Part shown: piece after piece, positions 45,538-55,112 of the stretch | How the letters are laid out: every line of letters starts with the position of its first letter | Position numbering within the stretch: the first letter of the stretch is position 1 | Assembly (NCBI RefSeq): GCF_003991405.1 | Contig: NZ_RPEN01000150.1 | Coordinates: 1 to 64,000 of the forward strand | DNA length: 64,000 bases | Source: Pseudorhodobacter sp. E13 | Lineage (GTDB): Bacteria; Pseudomonadota; Alphaproteobacteria; Rhodobacterales; Rhodobacteraceae | Direction of reading: 5' to 3' | Translations under genes and position numbers: made by a program | The notes under the pieces: model-generated | What the model was told of the DNA's origin: nothing | Database searches by the model: none | The model's input: the letters and a program-made list of their open reading frames with translations, nothing else

Positions 45538-46239
45538 ATGACGCCAGAGCTAAGAACAATTGCCGCGGGTTCCATCCTGCTGTCCGGTGCGCCGGCTGAA
45601 TCGGTCGATTTGCTGCTGACTTCGGCGCGCGTGCGCGAGGTTGATCGGGGCGAGACGATCTTTTTGCAAGGCGAACGGGCCGGCGCGATCTATATCGTCG
45701 CGGAAGGTTGGGTCAAACTGTTCCGCATCGCGCCCAATGGCACCGAAGCGGTCGTCGGGGTGTTCACCAAGGGCCGCAGCTTTGGCGAAGCTGTCGCCTT
45801 TCGCAATGATGTCTATCCGGTATCGGCCGAGGCGGTGACAACCACCAAGGTGATCCGCATTGATGCCGAGGCTTATCTGCGCCAGATCCGCGACAACCCG
45901 GAATTTGCCGTCTCGGTTTTGTCGGCCACCTTCGTTCATCTGCAATCCTTAGTCGGTCAGGTCGAAGCCCTAAAGGCGCAAAGCGGTGCGCAACGTGTGG
46001 CGGAATTCCTGCTGGAACTCGCCCCCTGCCCCAATGGCGCCTGCGAGGTTGTTCTGCCCTATGACAAGGTGCTGATCGCCGGACGTCTGGGGATGAAACC
46101 CGAAAGCCTAAGCCGCGCTTTTGTAAAACTGCGCGAGTTTGGCGTGACGATCCGGCAAAACCACGCCTCAATCGCCGATATCGAAGAGTTGCGCGAATTC
46201 GCCATCGAAGACCCGGCCCAATCCTGGAGCAAAATGTGA
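45538..46239 (+). CDS. Crp/Fnr-family transcriptional regulator
   Basis: Protein of 233 aa. The N-terminal cyclic-nucleotide-binding-type beta-barrel contains RGETIFLQGERAGAIYIVAEGWVKLFR and GRSFGEAVAFRND. The C-terminal HTH is LIAGRLGMKPESLSRAFVKLREFGV. It lacks the N-terminal four-cysteine cluster of FNR. It resembles Dnr-type NO/redox regulators more than CRP, but a signal cannot be assigned. Its stop overlaps the DUF4202 gene (GTGA), so the two act together or share control. Confidence 0.88.
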   Translation: MTPELRTIAAGSILLSGAPAESVDLLLTSARVREVDRGETIFLQGERAGAIYIVAEGWVKLFRIAPNGTEAVVGVFTKGRSFGEAVAFRNDVYPVSAEAVTTTKVIRIDAEAYLRQIRDNPEFAVSVLSATFVHLQSLVGQVEALKAQSGAQRVAEFLLELAPCPNGACEVVLPYDKVLIAGRLGMKPESLSRAFVKLREFGVTIRQNHASIADIEELREFAIEDPAQSWSKM

Positions 46240-46799
46240 CGACACCGCTTGAAACAGCCCTGAAACTGATTGACGCGGCGAATGCCGCCGACCCGACGGT
46301 CGAGCCTGATGGCCCGGCAGCCCTGATCTATGGGCAACGCATGTCTGACGAATGTGCGCGGCTGTTTCCCGATGCGTCTGACGTTCTGCGCATTGCCGCG
46401 CGGGGCCAACATGTCGAACGTTGGTTGCTGAAACGCAGCGAATTCCCGGAGGGCAAGGAAGGGTATCACGCTTGGCGGCGCGAACAGGGCCGCAGACATG
46501 GGTTGCGGGTGGCCGGTATCATGGCCGAAGCAGGCTATAGTGCCGAAGATCAGGCCCGCGTCGGCGTCTTGCTGCGTAAGGAAGGCATCAAGCGCGATGC
46601 CGAGGTGCAGGCGCTGGAAGATATCATCTGTTTTGTGTTCATCCGCTGGTATTTCGCCGAATTTGCAACAAAGCACAGCGCAGAGGCGATTCAAGGCATT
46701 GTCGAGAAAACCGCGCGCAAGATGTCTGAGGACGGCCGCGCGCGGGTGTTGCGAGAGTTTGATCTGCCCGAACCGCTTGCGGCAGCCTTCCGCCTTTAG
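46236..46799 (+). CDS. DUF4202 domain-containing protein
   Basis: Protein of 187 aa from GTG 46236, overlapping the regulator's stop. The family pattern is ALKLIDAANAADPTVE near the start, then RIAARGQHVERWLLKRSEFPEGKEGYHAWRREQ, and the KEGIKRDAEVQALEDIICFVF block. Histidines and acidic residues in helical segments suggest an HD-like metal site. The biochemical role is unknown. Confidence 0.85.
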   Translation: MTTPLETALKLIDAANAADPTVEPDGPAALIYGQRMSDECARLFPDASDVLRIAARGQHVERWLLKRSEFPEGKEGYHAWRREQGRRHGLRVAGIMAEAGYSAEDQARVGVLLRKEGIKRDAEVQALEDIICFVFIRWYFAEFATKHSAEAIQGIVEKTARKMSEDGRARVLREFDLPEPLAAAFRL

Positions 46800-46852
46800 G
46801 GCCGGATTGGGGCGCAGACCCGGACGGCCTGCGCCTTGAACCGGCTTTCGCG

Positions 46853-48163
46853 TCAGATGTAACGGCTGACGATGTTTTCCAGCTTTTCCTGCTGGCCGGA
46901 TACCGGAACCGGGCGCAGATTTGCCGCCTCGGCCTGTGCCGCTATGCCATCCAGCGTTGCCCCTTCGGCCAGCATGGCGGCAGCGGCCTCGCTCTCCCAC
47001 CCGGCATAGCGGGCACGGCGCGGACCTTCCAACGCCTCATCGGCGATCATGGCATGGGCAGCTCTCAGCCCCCGCGCGCAGATATCCATGCCACCGACAT
47101 GGGCTGCGATCAGATCACTCGCATCCAGTGATTGCCGCCGCAGCTTGGCATCGAAATTCGTGCCCCCGGTGGTAAAGCCGCCTGCCATCAACACCTCGTA
47201 ATAGGCCATCGCCGCCTCCACCGGTGAGTTGGGGAATTGGTCGGTATCCCAGCCCGATTGATAATCATTGCGGTTCATGTCGATGGACCCGAAAATGCCA
47301 AGGGTCCGCGCCATCGCCAGCTCATGCTCAAACGAATGGCCCGCCAGAATGGCATGGCCTTGCTCGACGTTCACCTTGACCTCATGCTCCAGCCCGAAGC
47401 GTTTGAGAAAGCCGTAAACCGTGGCCACATCGAAATCATATTGATGCTTGGTCGGCTCTTGCGGCTTTGGTTCGATCAGAATGGCCCCTTTGAAGCCGAT
47501 CTTGTGCTTGTAATCGACAACCATGCTCAGAAAGCGGCCCATCTGGTTCAACTCGCGTTCCAGATTGGTGTTGAGCAAGGTTTCATACCCTTCGCGGCCC
47601 CCCCAGAGCACATAGTTTTCGCCGCCAAGGCGGTGCGTCACATCCATGCAGGCCTTCACGGTCGAGGCGCAATAGGCGAAAACATCCGGGTCGGGGTTGG
47701 TGGAGGCACCCGACATATAGCGCCGGTTGGAAAACATATTGGCCGTGCCCCAAAGCAGTTTCGGCCCGCCCTGCGCCATCTTCTCGGCGAAATAGTCCGC
47801 CATTTCATTCAGGCGTTTGTGGCTTTCTGCCAGCGTGCCACCTTCGGGGCGGACATCATGGTCATGGAAGCAGAAATAGGGCACGCCCAGAATGCGGAAC
47901 ATGTCAAAGGCCGCATCGGCCTTTTGGCGGGCAAGGTCCATCGTGTCGGCGGGAAACCAAGGCCGATCAAAGGTTTGGCCGCCGAAAGGGTCGTTTCCTT
48001 CCCAGACGAAGTTGTGCCAATAGCAGACGGCAAAGCGCAAATGCTCGGCCATGGTTTTGTCGCCCAGCTTTTCGGCCGGGTTGTAATGGCGGAACTGCAT
48101 CGGATCGGTGGTATTTGGCCCGCCGTAGGTGACGGGGGCGATATTGGCGAAGTAATCAGACAT
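46853..48163 (-). CDS. xylA: Xylose isomerase
   Basis: Protein of 436 aa. It interconverts D-xylose and D-xylulose with two divalent metals. Signature regions are [14 protein letters not shown] with a catalytic His, [37 protein letters not shown], and [19 protein letters not shown]. Its ATG overlaps the stop of the upstream LacI regulator (TGATG), an arrangement that couples regulator and enzyme. Xylulokinase (xylB) is not in the window. Confidence 0.97.
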   Translation of the reverse strand: MSDYFANIAPVTYGGPNTTDPMQFRHYNPAEKLGDKTMAEHLRFAVCYWHNFVWEGNDPFGGQTFDRPWFPADTMDLARQKADAAFDMFRILGVPYFCFHDHDVRPEGGTLAESHKRLNEMADYFAEKMAQGGPKLLWGTANMFSNRRYMSGASTNPDPDVFAYCASTVKACMDVTHRLGGENYVLWGGREGYETLLNTNLERELNQMGRFLSMVVDYKHKIGFKGAILIEPKPQEPTKHQYDFDVATVYGFLKRFGLEHEVKVNVEQGHAILAGHSFEHELAMARTLGIFGSIDMNRNDYQSGWDTDQFPNSPVEAAMAYYEVLMAGGFTTGGTNFDAKLRRQSLDASDLIAAHVGGMDICARGLRAAHAMIADEALEGPRRARYAGWESEAAAAMLAEGATLDGIAAQAEAANLRPVPVSGQQEKLENIVSRYI

Positions 48164-49167
48164 CAGATGTTCTCTCGGCTGTGAATGTTCAATCGGATTT
48201 TCCCGGCCTCTGCCGGTATCTCGCGGCCTTCGATCAGGTCGCGCATGATCTTGATCGCGGTGGCGGTGGCGGCGGTGCAGTCCTGATCCAGAACCAGATC
48301 AAATAGCCCGTCGCGCAAGGCGTTGCGAGAGGTTGGCGTCAGCTCATGCACGATGGTCACGGGCCGTTGCGCCATGTTGCGCAGGGCCGCCACAAGGCCG
48401 CGATTGCCCGCACCAATGGCATAAATACCGCCCAAGGCCTGCGCCTGCGCCGCCTCCAGCACCAGCCGTTCCACCGTTGCGGCGTCATCCGCCCCTTCCA
48501 TCGCGGGAAGCAGTGGCAGGCTGGCAAAGCGTTCCTGCATGACTTGGCGAAAGCCCATCATCCGCTCATTGTGATCGCGCGCGGCCAGCGAGCCTGCGAC
48601 CATCAGCACCGGGCCTGCGCCATGCAAAAAGCGCCCCATGAAATCCCCGGCGAGGCGCCCTGCGGCCACGTTATCAATCCCGACATAGGCTTCGCGATCT
48701 GAACGCGGCAGATCGGCGACAAAGGTCAGCACATGCACACCCGCCGAGCGCAGGCGCGCAACCTCGTCCTGAATATCGGGTGCCTCACTGACCATGATCG
48801 CCACGGCATCACAGTCCAGCCCGCGCAGGGCGGCGACTTGGCCTGCCACATCAAAAGCGCGGGTCTGGACGATATGCACAAGAACCTGATCTTCGATCAG
48901 GGCCGCGCGCTGCGCCTCTATCGCGTGCAGCAAAGAGGCGATGAACCCGGTTTCCCCCGCAGGGATCACGAAGCAAAGGCGATAGACCCGCTGCCGGGCC
49001 AGATTGGCTGCTGCCAGATTGCGGACATAGCCGGTTTGGGCCACCGCCGCCTGCACCTTTGCCACCGTCTTGGCCGAGACATTGCCGCGATTGTTCAGAA
49101 CACGGTCAACCGTGGCCAGACCGACCTGCGCAATGCGCGCCACATCATGCACCGTTGCGTTGCCCAT
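48163..49167 (-). CDS. LacI-family transcriptional regulator (probable xylose regulator)
   Basis: Protein of 334 aa from ATG 49167, which places the HTH at the start: [31 protein letters not shown]. The rest is a periplasmic-binding-protein-like sugar sensor of the LacI/XylR type ([31 protein letters not shown]). It is directly upstream of xylA in the same transcript. AT-rich operator-like palindromes lie about 50-80 bp upstream of its start. An in-frame extension to 49365 is not family-like. Confidence 0.88.
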   Translation of the reverse strand: MGNATVHDVARIAQVGLATVDRVLNNRGNVSAKTVAKVQAAVAQTGYVRNLAAANLARQRVYRLCFVIPAGETGFIASLLHAIEAQRAALIEDQVLVHIVQTRAFDVAGQVAALRGLDCDAVAIMVSEAPDIQDEVARLRSAGVHVLTFVADLPRSDREAYVGIDNVAAGRLAGDFMGRFLHGAGPVLMVAGSLAARDHNERMMGFRQVMQERFASLPLLPAMEGADDAATVERLVLEAAQAQALGGIYAIGAGNRGLVAALRNMAQRPVTIVHELTPTSRNALRDGLFDLVLDQDCTAATATAIKIMRDLIEGREIPAEAGKIRLNIHSRENI

Positions 49168-49219
49168 TGCGCCCCCTTTCCAAGGTGCGGCCACCCTAGA
49201 GGCTTTTTGAGGCACGTCA

Positions 49220-49246
49220 ATCATTTTAATGATGGATAACATCATT
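49220..49246. promoter_or_regulatory. Overlapping palindromes upstream of the lacI-type regulator gene
   Basis: ATCATTTTAATGAT (49220-49233) and AATGATGGATAACATCATT (49228-49246) overlap and share ATCATT/AATGAT half-sites. They are AT-rich and lie 53-79 bp upstream of the regulator start, a likely autoregulatory operator for lacI-xylA. Confidence 0.6.
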
Positions 49247-49247
49247 C

Positions 49248-49271
49248 CACTGGCGGCGCGCGCCGCCAGTG
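49248..49271. repeat. 24-bp perfect GC-rich palindrome
   Basis: It starts CACTGGCGGCGC at 49248 and its exact reverse complement completes it at 49271, with no spacer. It is 23 bp downstream of the DUF475 stop on that gene's sense strand and borders the AT-rich operator region of the lacI-type gene. It has no T-run. Confidence 0.85.
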
Positions 49272-49294
49272 CCGCAAAACCGTTGCAGATTTGG

Positions 49295-50335
49295 TTACAG
49301 CAGGGCCGACAACCGCCGATGGCGCAAGGAAGAAACCAGCGACAACCCGATGACACCAGCGCCAAGCAGGCCGGTCACAACCTCGGGGATATGCACCAAT
49401 GTCTGGGCGAACATGATCATCGCAAGGATCAGGATGGACCAGAACGCCCCATGTTCAAGATAGCGGAATTCGGCCAGCGTCTGCCGTTCCACCAGCATGA
49501 TCGTCATAGAGCGCACATACATCGCCCCGATGCCCAGACCGATAGCGATAAGGAACAGGTTTTGCGTCAGCGCAAAGGCCCCGATGACGCCATCGAAACT
49601 GAAAGAGGCATCCAGCACCTCAAGGTAAAGAAACGCGCCCAAACCGCCTTTGGCGGCAAGGTCGGTGGCCTCCTCGCTGGCGTCAAGGATATGGCCAATC
49701 ACCTCCACCGCCAGAAAGGTCAGCAGCCCAGAGACTCCGGCAAAGAGGAACGTGCCCAAGACCGCCGCTGGCAGTAGCTGCGCAAAGCTCAGAATCACGG
49801 CCAGAACCACCGCCACCTCCAGCCCGCGCACCGAGGCAAAGCGGGCCATGTGCCGTTCCAGCACCGCGATCCAGTGGATTTCCTTGCCTTCATCGAAAAA
49901 GTAAGTCAGCGCGACCATCATCAGGAACGCCCCGCCGAACGCAGCGATACCAAGATGGGCGGCGCCAATGATGCGGGCATATTCGTCGGGCTGTGTCGCA
50001 GCCAGATGGATCGCCTGCCAAGGGCCGATCTTGGCCGCGACCACCACGATCAAAAGCGGAAACACGACCCGCATGCCAAAGACGGCGATGATGATGCCCC
50101 AGGTCAGAAAGCGGCGCTGCCAGACCGGGTCCATGGTTTGCAACTTGTTGGCGTTCACGATGGCGTTGTCAAAGGACAGCGAGATTTCCAGCACCGCCAG
50201 CACGGCCCCGATCAGCAAGAACTCCATCGCGCCGCCAAGGCTGCCCGAGAAAGACCAGCCCAGACAAAAGGCCAAAACCAAACCCGCAGCGGTAAAGCCA
50301 AAGGCCCAACGAAAATAGGTGAGTGTTGCAGCCAT
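49295..50335 (-). CDS. DUF475 integral membrane protein (TerC-like)
   Basis: Protein of 346 aa from ATG 50335, with CGGAGG upstream. It has many transmembrane helices with the TerC/DUF475 acidic motifs: LEISLSFDNAIVNANKLQTMDPVWQRRFL and DASFSFDGVIGAFALTQNLFLI, plus FFDEGKEIHW in a loop. The Asp/Asn residues inside helices are like those of metal-ion (Mn2+) exporters of the TerC superfamily. The substrate is an inference. It is 66 bp downstream of the phosphoesterase start region and transcribed in the same direction. Confidence 0.85.
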   Translation of the reverse strand: MAATLTYFRWAFGFTAAGLVLAFCLGWSFSGSLGGAMEFLLIGAVLAVLEISLSFDNAIVNANKLQTMDPVWQRRFLTWGIIIAVFGMRVVFPLLIVVVAAKIGPWQAIHLAATQPDEYARIIGAAHLGIAAFGGAFLMMVALTYFFDEGKEIHWIAVLERHMARFASVRGLEVAVVLAVILSFAQLLPAAVLGTFLFAGVSGLLTFLAVEVIGHILDASEEATDLAAKGGLGAFLYLEVLDASFSFDGVIGAFALTQNLFLIAIGLGIGAMYVRSMTIMLVERQTLAEFRYLEHGAFWSILILAMIMFAQTLVHIPEVVTGLLGAGVIGLSLVSSLRHRRLSALL

Positions 50336-50401
50336 GGGGGCACCTCCGATTGATAATCCGGATGACCTATCCGCGACCAAGGGTCAAGCCCGGCGCGGAG
50401 C

Positions 50402-51157
50402 TTATCTGATAGGGGCGTCCGGGGTTGGCAACAAGGGCGCTCTGCCAGTATCTGTCAACACGCTGACGCTGCGGCCTTCGATCACAACAGCGGTAAGTGG
50501 CCCGCCATAGGCAGCAGAACTGTCGATATTGACCCGGTTGCCATAGTTGGTGGCAGCATCCAGCGCGGTGTGACCATGCACCAGCAACCAAGGGAAGGCA
50601 CCGGTGTAGTCCAGAAAATCTGTGCGTATCCAGCACAGATCATCCTCGCTTTGATCTTCGATTGCGATACCGGGGCGCACGCCTGCATGCACGAACATCG
50701 CTTCCCCCCGGGCAAAGTAGCAGGGGCGGCTGGTCAGAAAATCACGATGCGCGGCGGGGACAGCGGCCACCGCCTCGGCGTGGACAGGGACCAAGGGGCG
50801 ATCACCGGCATTGGCAACGCCGTAAGAGGCCAGCGTTGTGCTGCCGCCAATGCGGGGGTGCAGATAGGAAAACTCATCCCGCAAGCCGGGGTCCTGCGCC
50901 TGTGGATCATCCAGAAACAAGGTGAACATGCGGTCATGGTTGCCTTTCAGCACGACCCAGTTTTCCCCAGCAGCGATGCCTTTGGCCAGATAGTCGATGA
51001 CGCCGCGGCTGTCGGGACCACGATCACAAAGATCACCGATGTGCACGATCGGCGCATCGCTATCGCCGCAGGCTGCCTTATCGGCAGCGATACGCGCATG
51101 GGCCGCGCGCAGCAGGTCTATGTGGCCGTGAATATCGCCGATGGCATAGCTTCGCAT
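50402..51157 (-). CDS. Metallophosphoesterase, PPP-type serine/threonine phosphatase-like
   Basis: Protein of 251 aa with the complete PPP-type motifs: YAIGDIHGHIDLL (GDxHG), VHIGDLCDRGPDS (GDxxDRG), and VLKGNHDRMF (GNHD), then a late LVHGHTALDAA. It binds two metals and hydrolyses phosphate esters, perhaps phosphoproteins, as bacterial PrpA/PrpB-like enzymes do. The substrate is unknown. It is downstream of serA, with a dispersed repeat between. Confidence 0.88.
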   Translation of the reverse strand: MRSYAIGDIHGHIDLLRAAHARIAADKAACGDSDAPIVHIGDLCDRGPDSRGVIDYLAKGIAAGENWVVLKGNHDRMFTLFLDDPQAQDPGLRDEFSYLHPRIGGSTTLASYGVANAGDRPLVPVHAEAVAAVPAAHRDFLTSRPCYFARGEAMFVHAGVRPGIAIEDQSEDDLCWIRTDFLDYTGAFPWLLVHGHTALDAATNYGNRVNIDSSAAYGGPLTAVVIEGRSVSVLTDTGRAPLLPTPDAPIR

Positions 51158-51182
51158 TTTTCGCCCCTTTTATGTGAGAAGG

Positions 51183-51233
51183 CCGGGGGGCGCTGCCCCC
51201 CGGACCCCCCGGGATATTTAGAAACAGATGAAA
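51183..51233 (-). repeat. Dispersed intergenic element, copy 6
   Basis: On the minus strand it reads TTTCATCTGTTTCTAAATAT, then CCGGGGGGTCC and a hairpin with 9-bp arms (CCGGGGGGC/GCCCCCCGG, 51183-51203). It is 14 bp after the serA stop in the gene's sense. Confidence 0.75.
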
Positions 51234-51247
51234 TTGAGAACGGCGGC

Positions 51248-52843
51248 TTAGGCCACGTCGAATTCCAAAGGCTTCACTTGTTGGAACATGCCGGTTCCTT
51301 CGAGAGTTTCAACCACTTTCGGGTCAATCGCCTGATCGAGGTAAAGAATCGCGATGGCTTCTTGACCCGCGCCAGAGCGGCCAAGGGTAAAGTTTGCGAT
51401 GTTCACCTCGTTCTTGGCCATGGTCATGCCCAGCAGGCCGATGATGCCCGGCACGTCTTCGTTGGTGGTGTAGAGCATGTGGCGGCCGATTTCGGCGTCG
51501 ATGTTGATGCCCTTGATCTGGATGAAGCGCGGTTTGCCATCGCTGAAGCAAGTGCCCGCGATGGAGCGTTCGCGCTTGTCTGTCACCACGGTCAGCTTGA
51601 TGAAGGCATCAAACACGCCGGATTTTTCCTGGCTTGTGGTGGCGATCTGGATGCCGCGTTCCTTGGCGACGACCGGGGCGGAAACCATGTTCACATCGGG
51701 GTTTGTGGCTTTCATGATGCCTGCAATCGCGGCGCAGTTCAGCGCGGCGAGGTTCATATCGGCGACATGGCCATCATAAAGCACGTTGATCGCCTTGATC
51801 GGTTCATCCGTCATCTGACCGACGAAAGCGCCGAGATGTTCGGCCAGCTTCACCCACGGGCCCATGACAGCAGCTTCTTCTGCCGTAACCGACGGCATGT
51901 TCAGCGCGTTCTGCACGGCCCCTGTCAGCAGGTAGTCCGACATTTGTTCAGCCACTTGCAGCGCCACGTTTTCCTGCGCTTCGGCGGTGGAGGCACCAAG
52001 ATGCGGGGTGCAGACCACGTTCGGCAGGTTGAACAGCGGGCTATCGGTGGCGGGTTCTACCGCGAAGACGTCAAAGGCCGCGCCGGCAACATGGCCGGAT
52101 TTCAGCGCGGCGGCCAGCGCCTCTTCATCAACCAGACCGCCACGGGCGCAGTTGATGATCCGCACGCCGGGCTTGGTTTTGGCAAGGTTTGCCGCGTCCA
52201 GAATGTTGCGCGTCTTGTCTGTCAGCGGCACATGCAGGGTGATGAAATCGGCGCGGGCAAGCAATTCGTCCAGTTCCACCTTGGTGACGCCCATTTGCTT
52301 GGCGCGCTCTTCCGACAGGAAGGGATCATAGGCGACGACCTTCATATGCAGGCCCAGCGCACGGTCGCAGACGATTCCGCCGATGTTCCCAGCGCCGATC
52401 ACGCCGAGGGTCTTGTTGAACAGTTCGACCCCCATGAAACGGGATTTTTCCCACTTTCCGGCATGGGTGGAGGCGTTCGCCTCGGGCAATTGGCGCGCGA
52501 CGGCGAACATCATCGCGATCGCATGTTCGGCTGTCGTGATGGAGTTGCCGAAAGGTGTGTTCATCACGATCACGCCTTTTTTCGACGCGGCAGGGATATC
52601 GACGTTGTCGACACCGATGCCTGCGCGGGCGATGACTTTCAGCCGGTCGGTGCTTTCCAGAAGCTTGGCAGTCACTTTGGTGGCCGAACGGATGGCAAGG
52701 CCGTCATAGTTGCCGATAATTTCGGCCAGTTTTTCCTTGTCTTTGCCCAGCTTGGGCATGAAATCCACATCAATGCCGCGGTCGCGGAAGATCTGGACGG
52801 CGGTTTCAGACAGTTCGTCGGATACGAGGACTTTGGGGGCCAT
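51248..52843 (-). CDS. serA: D-3-phosphoglycerate dehydrogenase
   Basis: Protein of 531 aa, the long form with substrate, NAD, ASB and ACT domains. The NAD-binding site is GVIGAGNIGG, and catalytic-region segments are NCARGGLVDEEAL and CTPHLGASTAEAQENVA. The C-terminal ACT-type domain (DVPGIIGLLGMTMAKNEVNIANFTLGR) usually gives serine feedback. It starts serine biosynthesis from 3-phosphoglycerate. It follows serC on the same strand, after 61 bp. Confidence 0.97.
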   Translation of the reverse strand: MAPKVLVSDELSETAVQIFRDRGIDVDFMPKLGKDKEKLAEIIGNYDGLAIRSATKVTAKLLESTDRLKVIARAGIGVDNVDIPAASKKGVIVMNTPFGNSITTAEHAIAMMFAVARQLPEANASTHAGKWEKSRFMGVELFNKTLGVIGAGNIGGIVCDRALGLHMKVVAYDPFLSEERAKQMGVTKVELDELLARADFITLHVPLTDKTRNILDAANLAKTKPGVRIINCARGGLVDEEALAAALKSGHVAGAAFDVFAVEPATDSPLFNLPNVVCTPHLGASTAEAQENVALQVAEQMSDYLLTGAVQNALNMPSVTAEEAAVMGPWVKLAEHLGAFVGQMTDEPIKAINVLYDGHVADMNLAALNCAAIAGIMKATNPDVNMVSAPVVAKERGIQIATTSQEKSGVFDAFIKLTVVTDKRERSIAGTCFSDGKPRFIQIKGINIDAEIGRHMLYTTNEDVPGIIGLLGMTMAKNEVNIANFTLGRSGAGQEAIAILYLDQAIDPKVVETLEGTGMFQQVKPLEFDVA

Positions 52844-52904
52844 GATCAGGCGCTCCTATGTAAAGAATGGGGGGACGGGTGGGCGCTGGCCCACCGCTTG
52901 AATT

Positions 52905-54047
52905 TCAAAGGGCTGCGATTTCGGCGTTGAACGCCCAATCCAGCCACGGCATCAGCGCCGCGACATCGGCGGTTTCCACGGTGGAACCACACCAGATGCG
53001 CAGGCCCGCAGGGGCATCGCGATAGGCACCGATATCCAGCGCCACGCCTTCCTTTTCCAGCCGCTTTGCAACGGCTTTGGCAAAGGCAGCGCCATCGGTG
53101 ATGCGCGCATCCACGAACTTCAGGCAGACAGAGGTGGTGGATGCCGTGGCGGGATCAACCGCCAGGTTTTCGATCCATGCATGATCGTTCACAAACTTTG
53201 CCACCACAGCGGCATTTGCATCCGCCCGTGCGATCATTGCCTTCAGCCCGCCGATGGATTTCGCCCATTTCAACGAAACAAGATAATCCTCCACCGCCAG
53301 CATAGACGGGGTGTTGATGGTTTCCCCCTTGAAGATGCCATCAATCAGCTTGCCGCCCTTGGTCATGCGGAAAATCTTGGGCATCGGCCAAGTGGGCGTA
53401 TAGGTTTCCAACCGCGCCACCGCGCGGGGGGACAGAACGATAACGCCATGCGCGCCTTCGCCGCCCAGCACCTTTTGCCACGAGAACGTGACCACATCCA
53501 GCTTGTCCCAAGGCAAGTCCATCGCGAAGGCGGCAGAGGTTGCGTCGCAAATGGTCAGCCCTGCACGATCCGCCGGGATCGCGTTGCCATTCGGCAGACG
53601 CACGCCCGAGGTGGTGCCATTCCAAGTGAACACAACGTCCTTGTCAAAATCGACTTCGGCAAAATTAACGATCTCGCCATAGGGCGCTTTGCGCACCACG
53701 GCGTCCAGCTTCAACTGCTTGACGGCATCGGTCACCCAGCCTTCGCCAAAGCTTTCCCATGCCAGCATTTCCACCGGGCGCGCCCCCAACAGCGACCACA
53801 TCGCCATCTCAACAGCGCCGGTGTCAGACCCGGGGACGATCCCCACGCGGTAGCCTTCCGGCAGGCCCAGAATTTCGGCCGTCAAATCAATCGCTTCAGC
53901 CAGCTTGGATTTCCCAACGGCTGCACGGTGCGAGCGGCCCAAAGGCGCATCAGCCAGCATGTCGAGGGAGAAATTGGGGATTTTGGCGCAGGGGCCAGAC
54001 GAGAATCGGGGATTCGCGGGCCGGGTTGCCGGGGTCGTGCCAGTCAT
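52905..54047 (-). CDS. serC: Phosphoserine aminotransferase
   Basis: Protein of 380 aa of the alphaproteobacterial SerC type. The PLP lysine is in [18 protein letters not shown], and [17 protein letters not shown] is the conserved start. It makes O-phosphoserine from 3-phosphohydroxypyruvate and glutamate, and can also act in vitamin B6 synthesis. It is first of the serC-serA pair and is divergent from serB across 153 bp, so the complete serine pathway is gathered here. Confidence 0.96.
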   Translation of the reverse strand: MTGTTPATRPANPRFSSGPCAKIPNFSLDMLADAPLGRSHRAAVGKSKLAEAIDLTAEILGLPEGYRVGIVPGSDTGAVEMAMWSLLGARPVEMLAWESFGEGWVTDAVKQLKLDAVVRKAPYGEIVNFAEVDFDKDVVFTWNGTTSGVRLPNGNAIPADRAGLTICDATSAAFAMDLPWDKLDVVTFSWQKVLGGEGAHGVIVLSPRAVARLETYTPTWPMPKIFRMTKGGKLIDGIFKGETINTPSMLAVEDYLVSLKWAKSIGGLKAMIARADANAAVVAKFVNDHAWIENLAVDPATASTTSVCLKFVDARITDGAAFAKAVAKRLEKEGVALDIGAYRDAPAGLRIWCGSTVETADVAALMPWLDWAFNAEIAAL

Positions 54048-54200
54048 GTGGTATCCTCACAGATAAATGCCCTTCGTTGGGGAAGGGTGTCCCACCGCCG
54101 CATCTACGCCCTCGGAATATCTGGCACAAGCGGGAAAATTGTCGTAAAGCGCCGCAACGGCCCAAAAAAACGACACCCCTGTCCACTATCGGAAACTTTC

Positions 54201-55079
54201 ATGTTCACAGCCACGCTTTTGACCAACCCGAACACGCCCAAGCTTGACCGCACCACGGTTGAAAGCTTGCGAAATGCCTGGGGTGGGGGCGATGCGAGAT
54301 GGCTGAACCCGGCAATCGCGGCAGAGTTCGAGATACCCGCGATGCCCGAAAACCGCTGGGAGTCGTGGGAAGGGCTGCAAAGCCTTGGTGTAGACCTGAT
54401 CGTGCAACCCACGGCGAACCGCCGCAAAAAGCTGCTGCTGGCCGATATGGACAGCACGATGATCCAGCAGGAATGCATCGACGAATTGGCGGATGAGGCC
54501 GGTGTGGGCGCGCATGTGGCCGGAATTACCGCGCGCGCCATGAACGGAGAGCTGGATTTCAACGAGGCGTTACGCGAACGGGTCGGCCTGCTGAAAGGGT
54601 TGCCAGAAGCCGTTATCGAACATGTTTTCACAAACCGGATCACACTGATGCCGGGCGGGCCAGTGCTGCTGGCGACAATGAAGGCCCATGGTGCGCGGGC
54701 GGCCTTGGTGTCAGGCGGATTCACCGAATTCACGCGCCGAGTGGCCGCGCAATTGGGCTTTGACGAAAACCGCGCAAACATTTTGCATATCGAAAACGGC
54801 CTGCTGACCGGGACCGTGGCAGAGCCTATTCTGGGCCGGGAGGCCAAAGTGCAGGCGTTGCAAGACATTTCGGCGCAGATGGGCATCACCCCGGCCGATG
54901 TGATTGCGGTGGGTGATGGCGCAAATGATCTGGGGATGCTTGGGCTGGCCGGGGCAGGGGTGGCGCTGCACGCAAAGCCCAGCGTTGCAGCGCAATGCGA
55001 CATCCGCATCAACCACGGCGATCTGACCGCGTTGCTCTACATTCAGGGCTTTGCGGCTGCGGATTTCATCTTGGCCTAA
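54201..55079 (+). CDS. serB: Phosphoserine phosphatase
   Basis: Protein of 292 aa, HAD family. The motif I nucleophile is in LLLADMDSTMIQQECIDELAD. The Ser and Lys motifs follow (LVSGGFTEFTRRVA; GREAKVQAL), and motif IV is VGDGANDLGMLGLAGAGVALHAKP. It releases serine from phosphoserine, the last step after SerA and SerC. Residues 1-80 form a variable N-terminal domain. The last four residues (FILA) and the stop are supplied by a dispersed intergenic element. The earlier open frame from 53181 is antisense to serC. Confidence 0.95.
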   Translation: MFTATLLTNPNTPKLDRTTVESLRNAWGGGDARWLNPAIAAEFEIPAMPENRWESWEGLQSLGVDLIVQPTANRRKKLLLADMDSTMIQQECIDELADEAGVGAHVAGITARAMNGELDFNEALRERVGLLKGLPEAVIEHVFTNRITLMPGGPVLLATMKAHGARAALVSGGFTEFTRRVAAQLGFDENRANILHIENGLLTGTVAEPILGREAKVQALQDISAQMGITPADVIAVGDGANDLGMLGLAGAGVALHAKPSVAAQCDIRINHGDLTALLYIQGFAAADFILA

Positions 55080-55087
55080 ATACCTAC
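55064..55087 (+). repeat. Dispersed intergenic element, copy 7, overlapping the serB stop
   Basis: TTTCATCTTGGCCTAAATAC begins inside serB and gives its last codons and stop (55077-55079). No GC-rich hairpin follows, as in copy 1. Confidence 0.65.
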
Positions 55088-55112
55088 CTGCGCCCTGGCC
55101 CGCAAAGCTGCG

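Noticed and set aside
53181-54200. N-terminal extension of serB from 53181
   Set aside because: It would overlap serC antisense and has no phosphatase features. ATG 54201 matches the family start.
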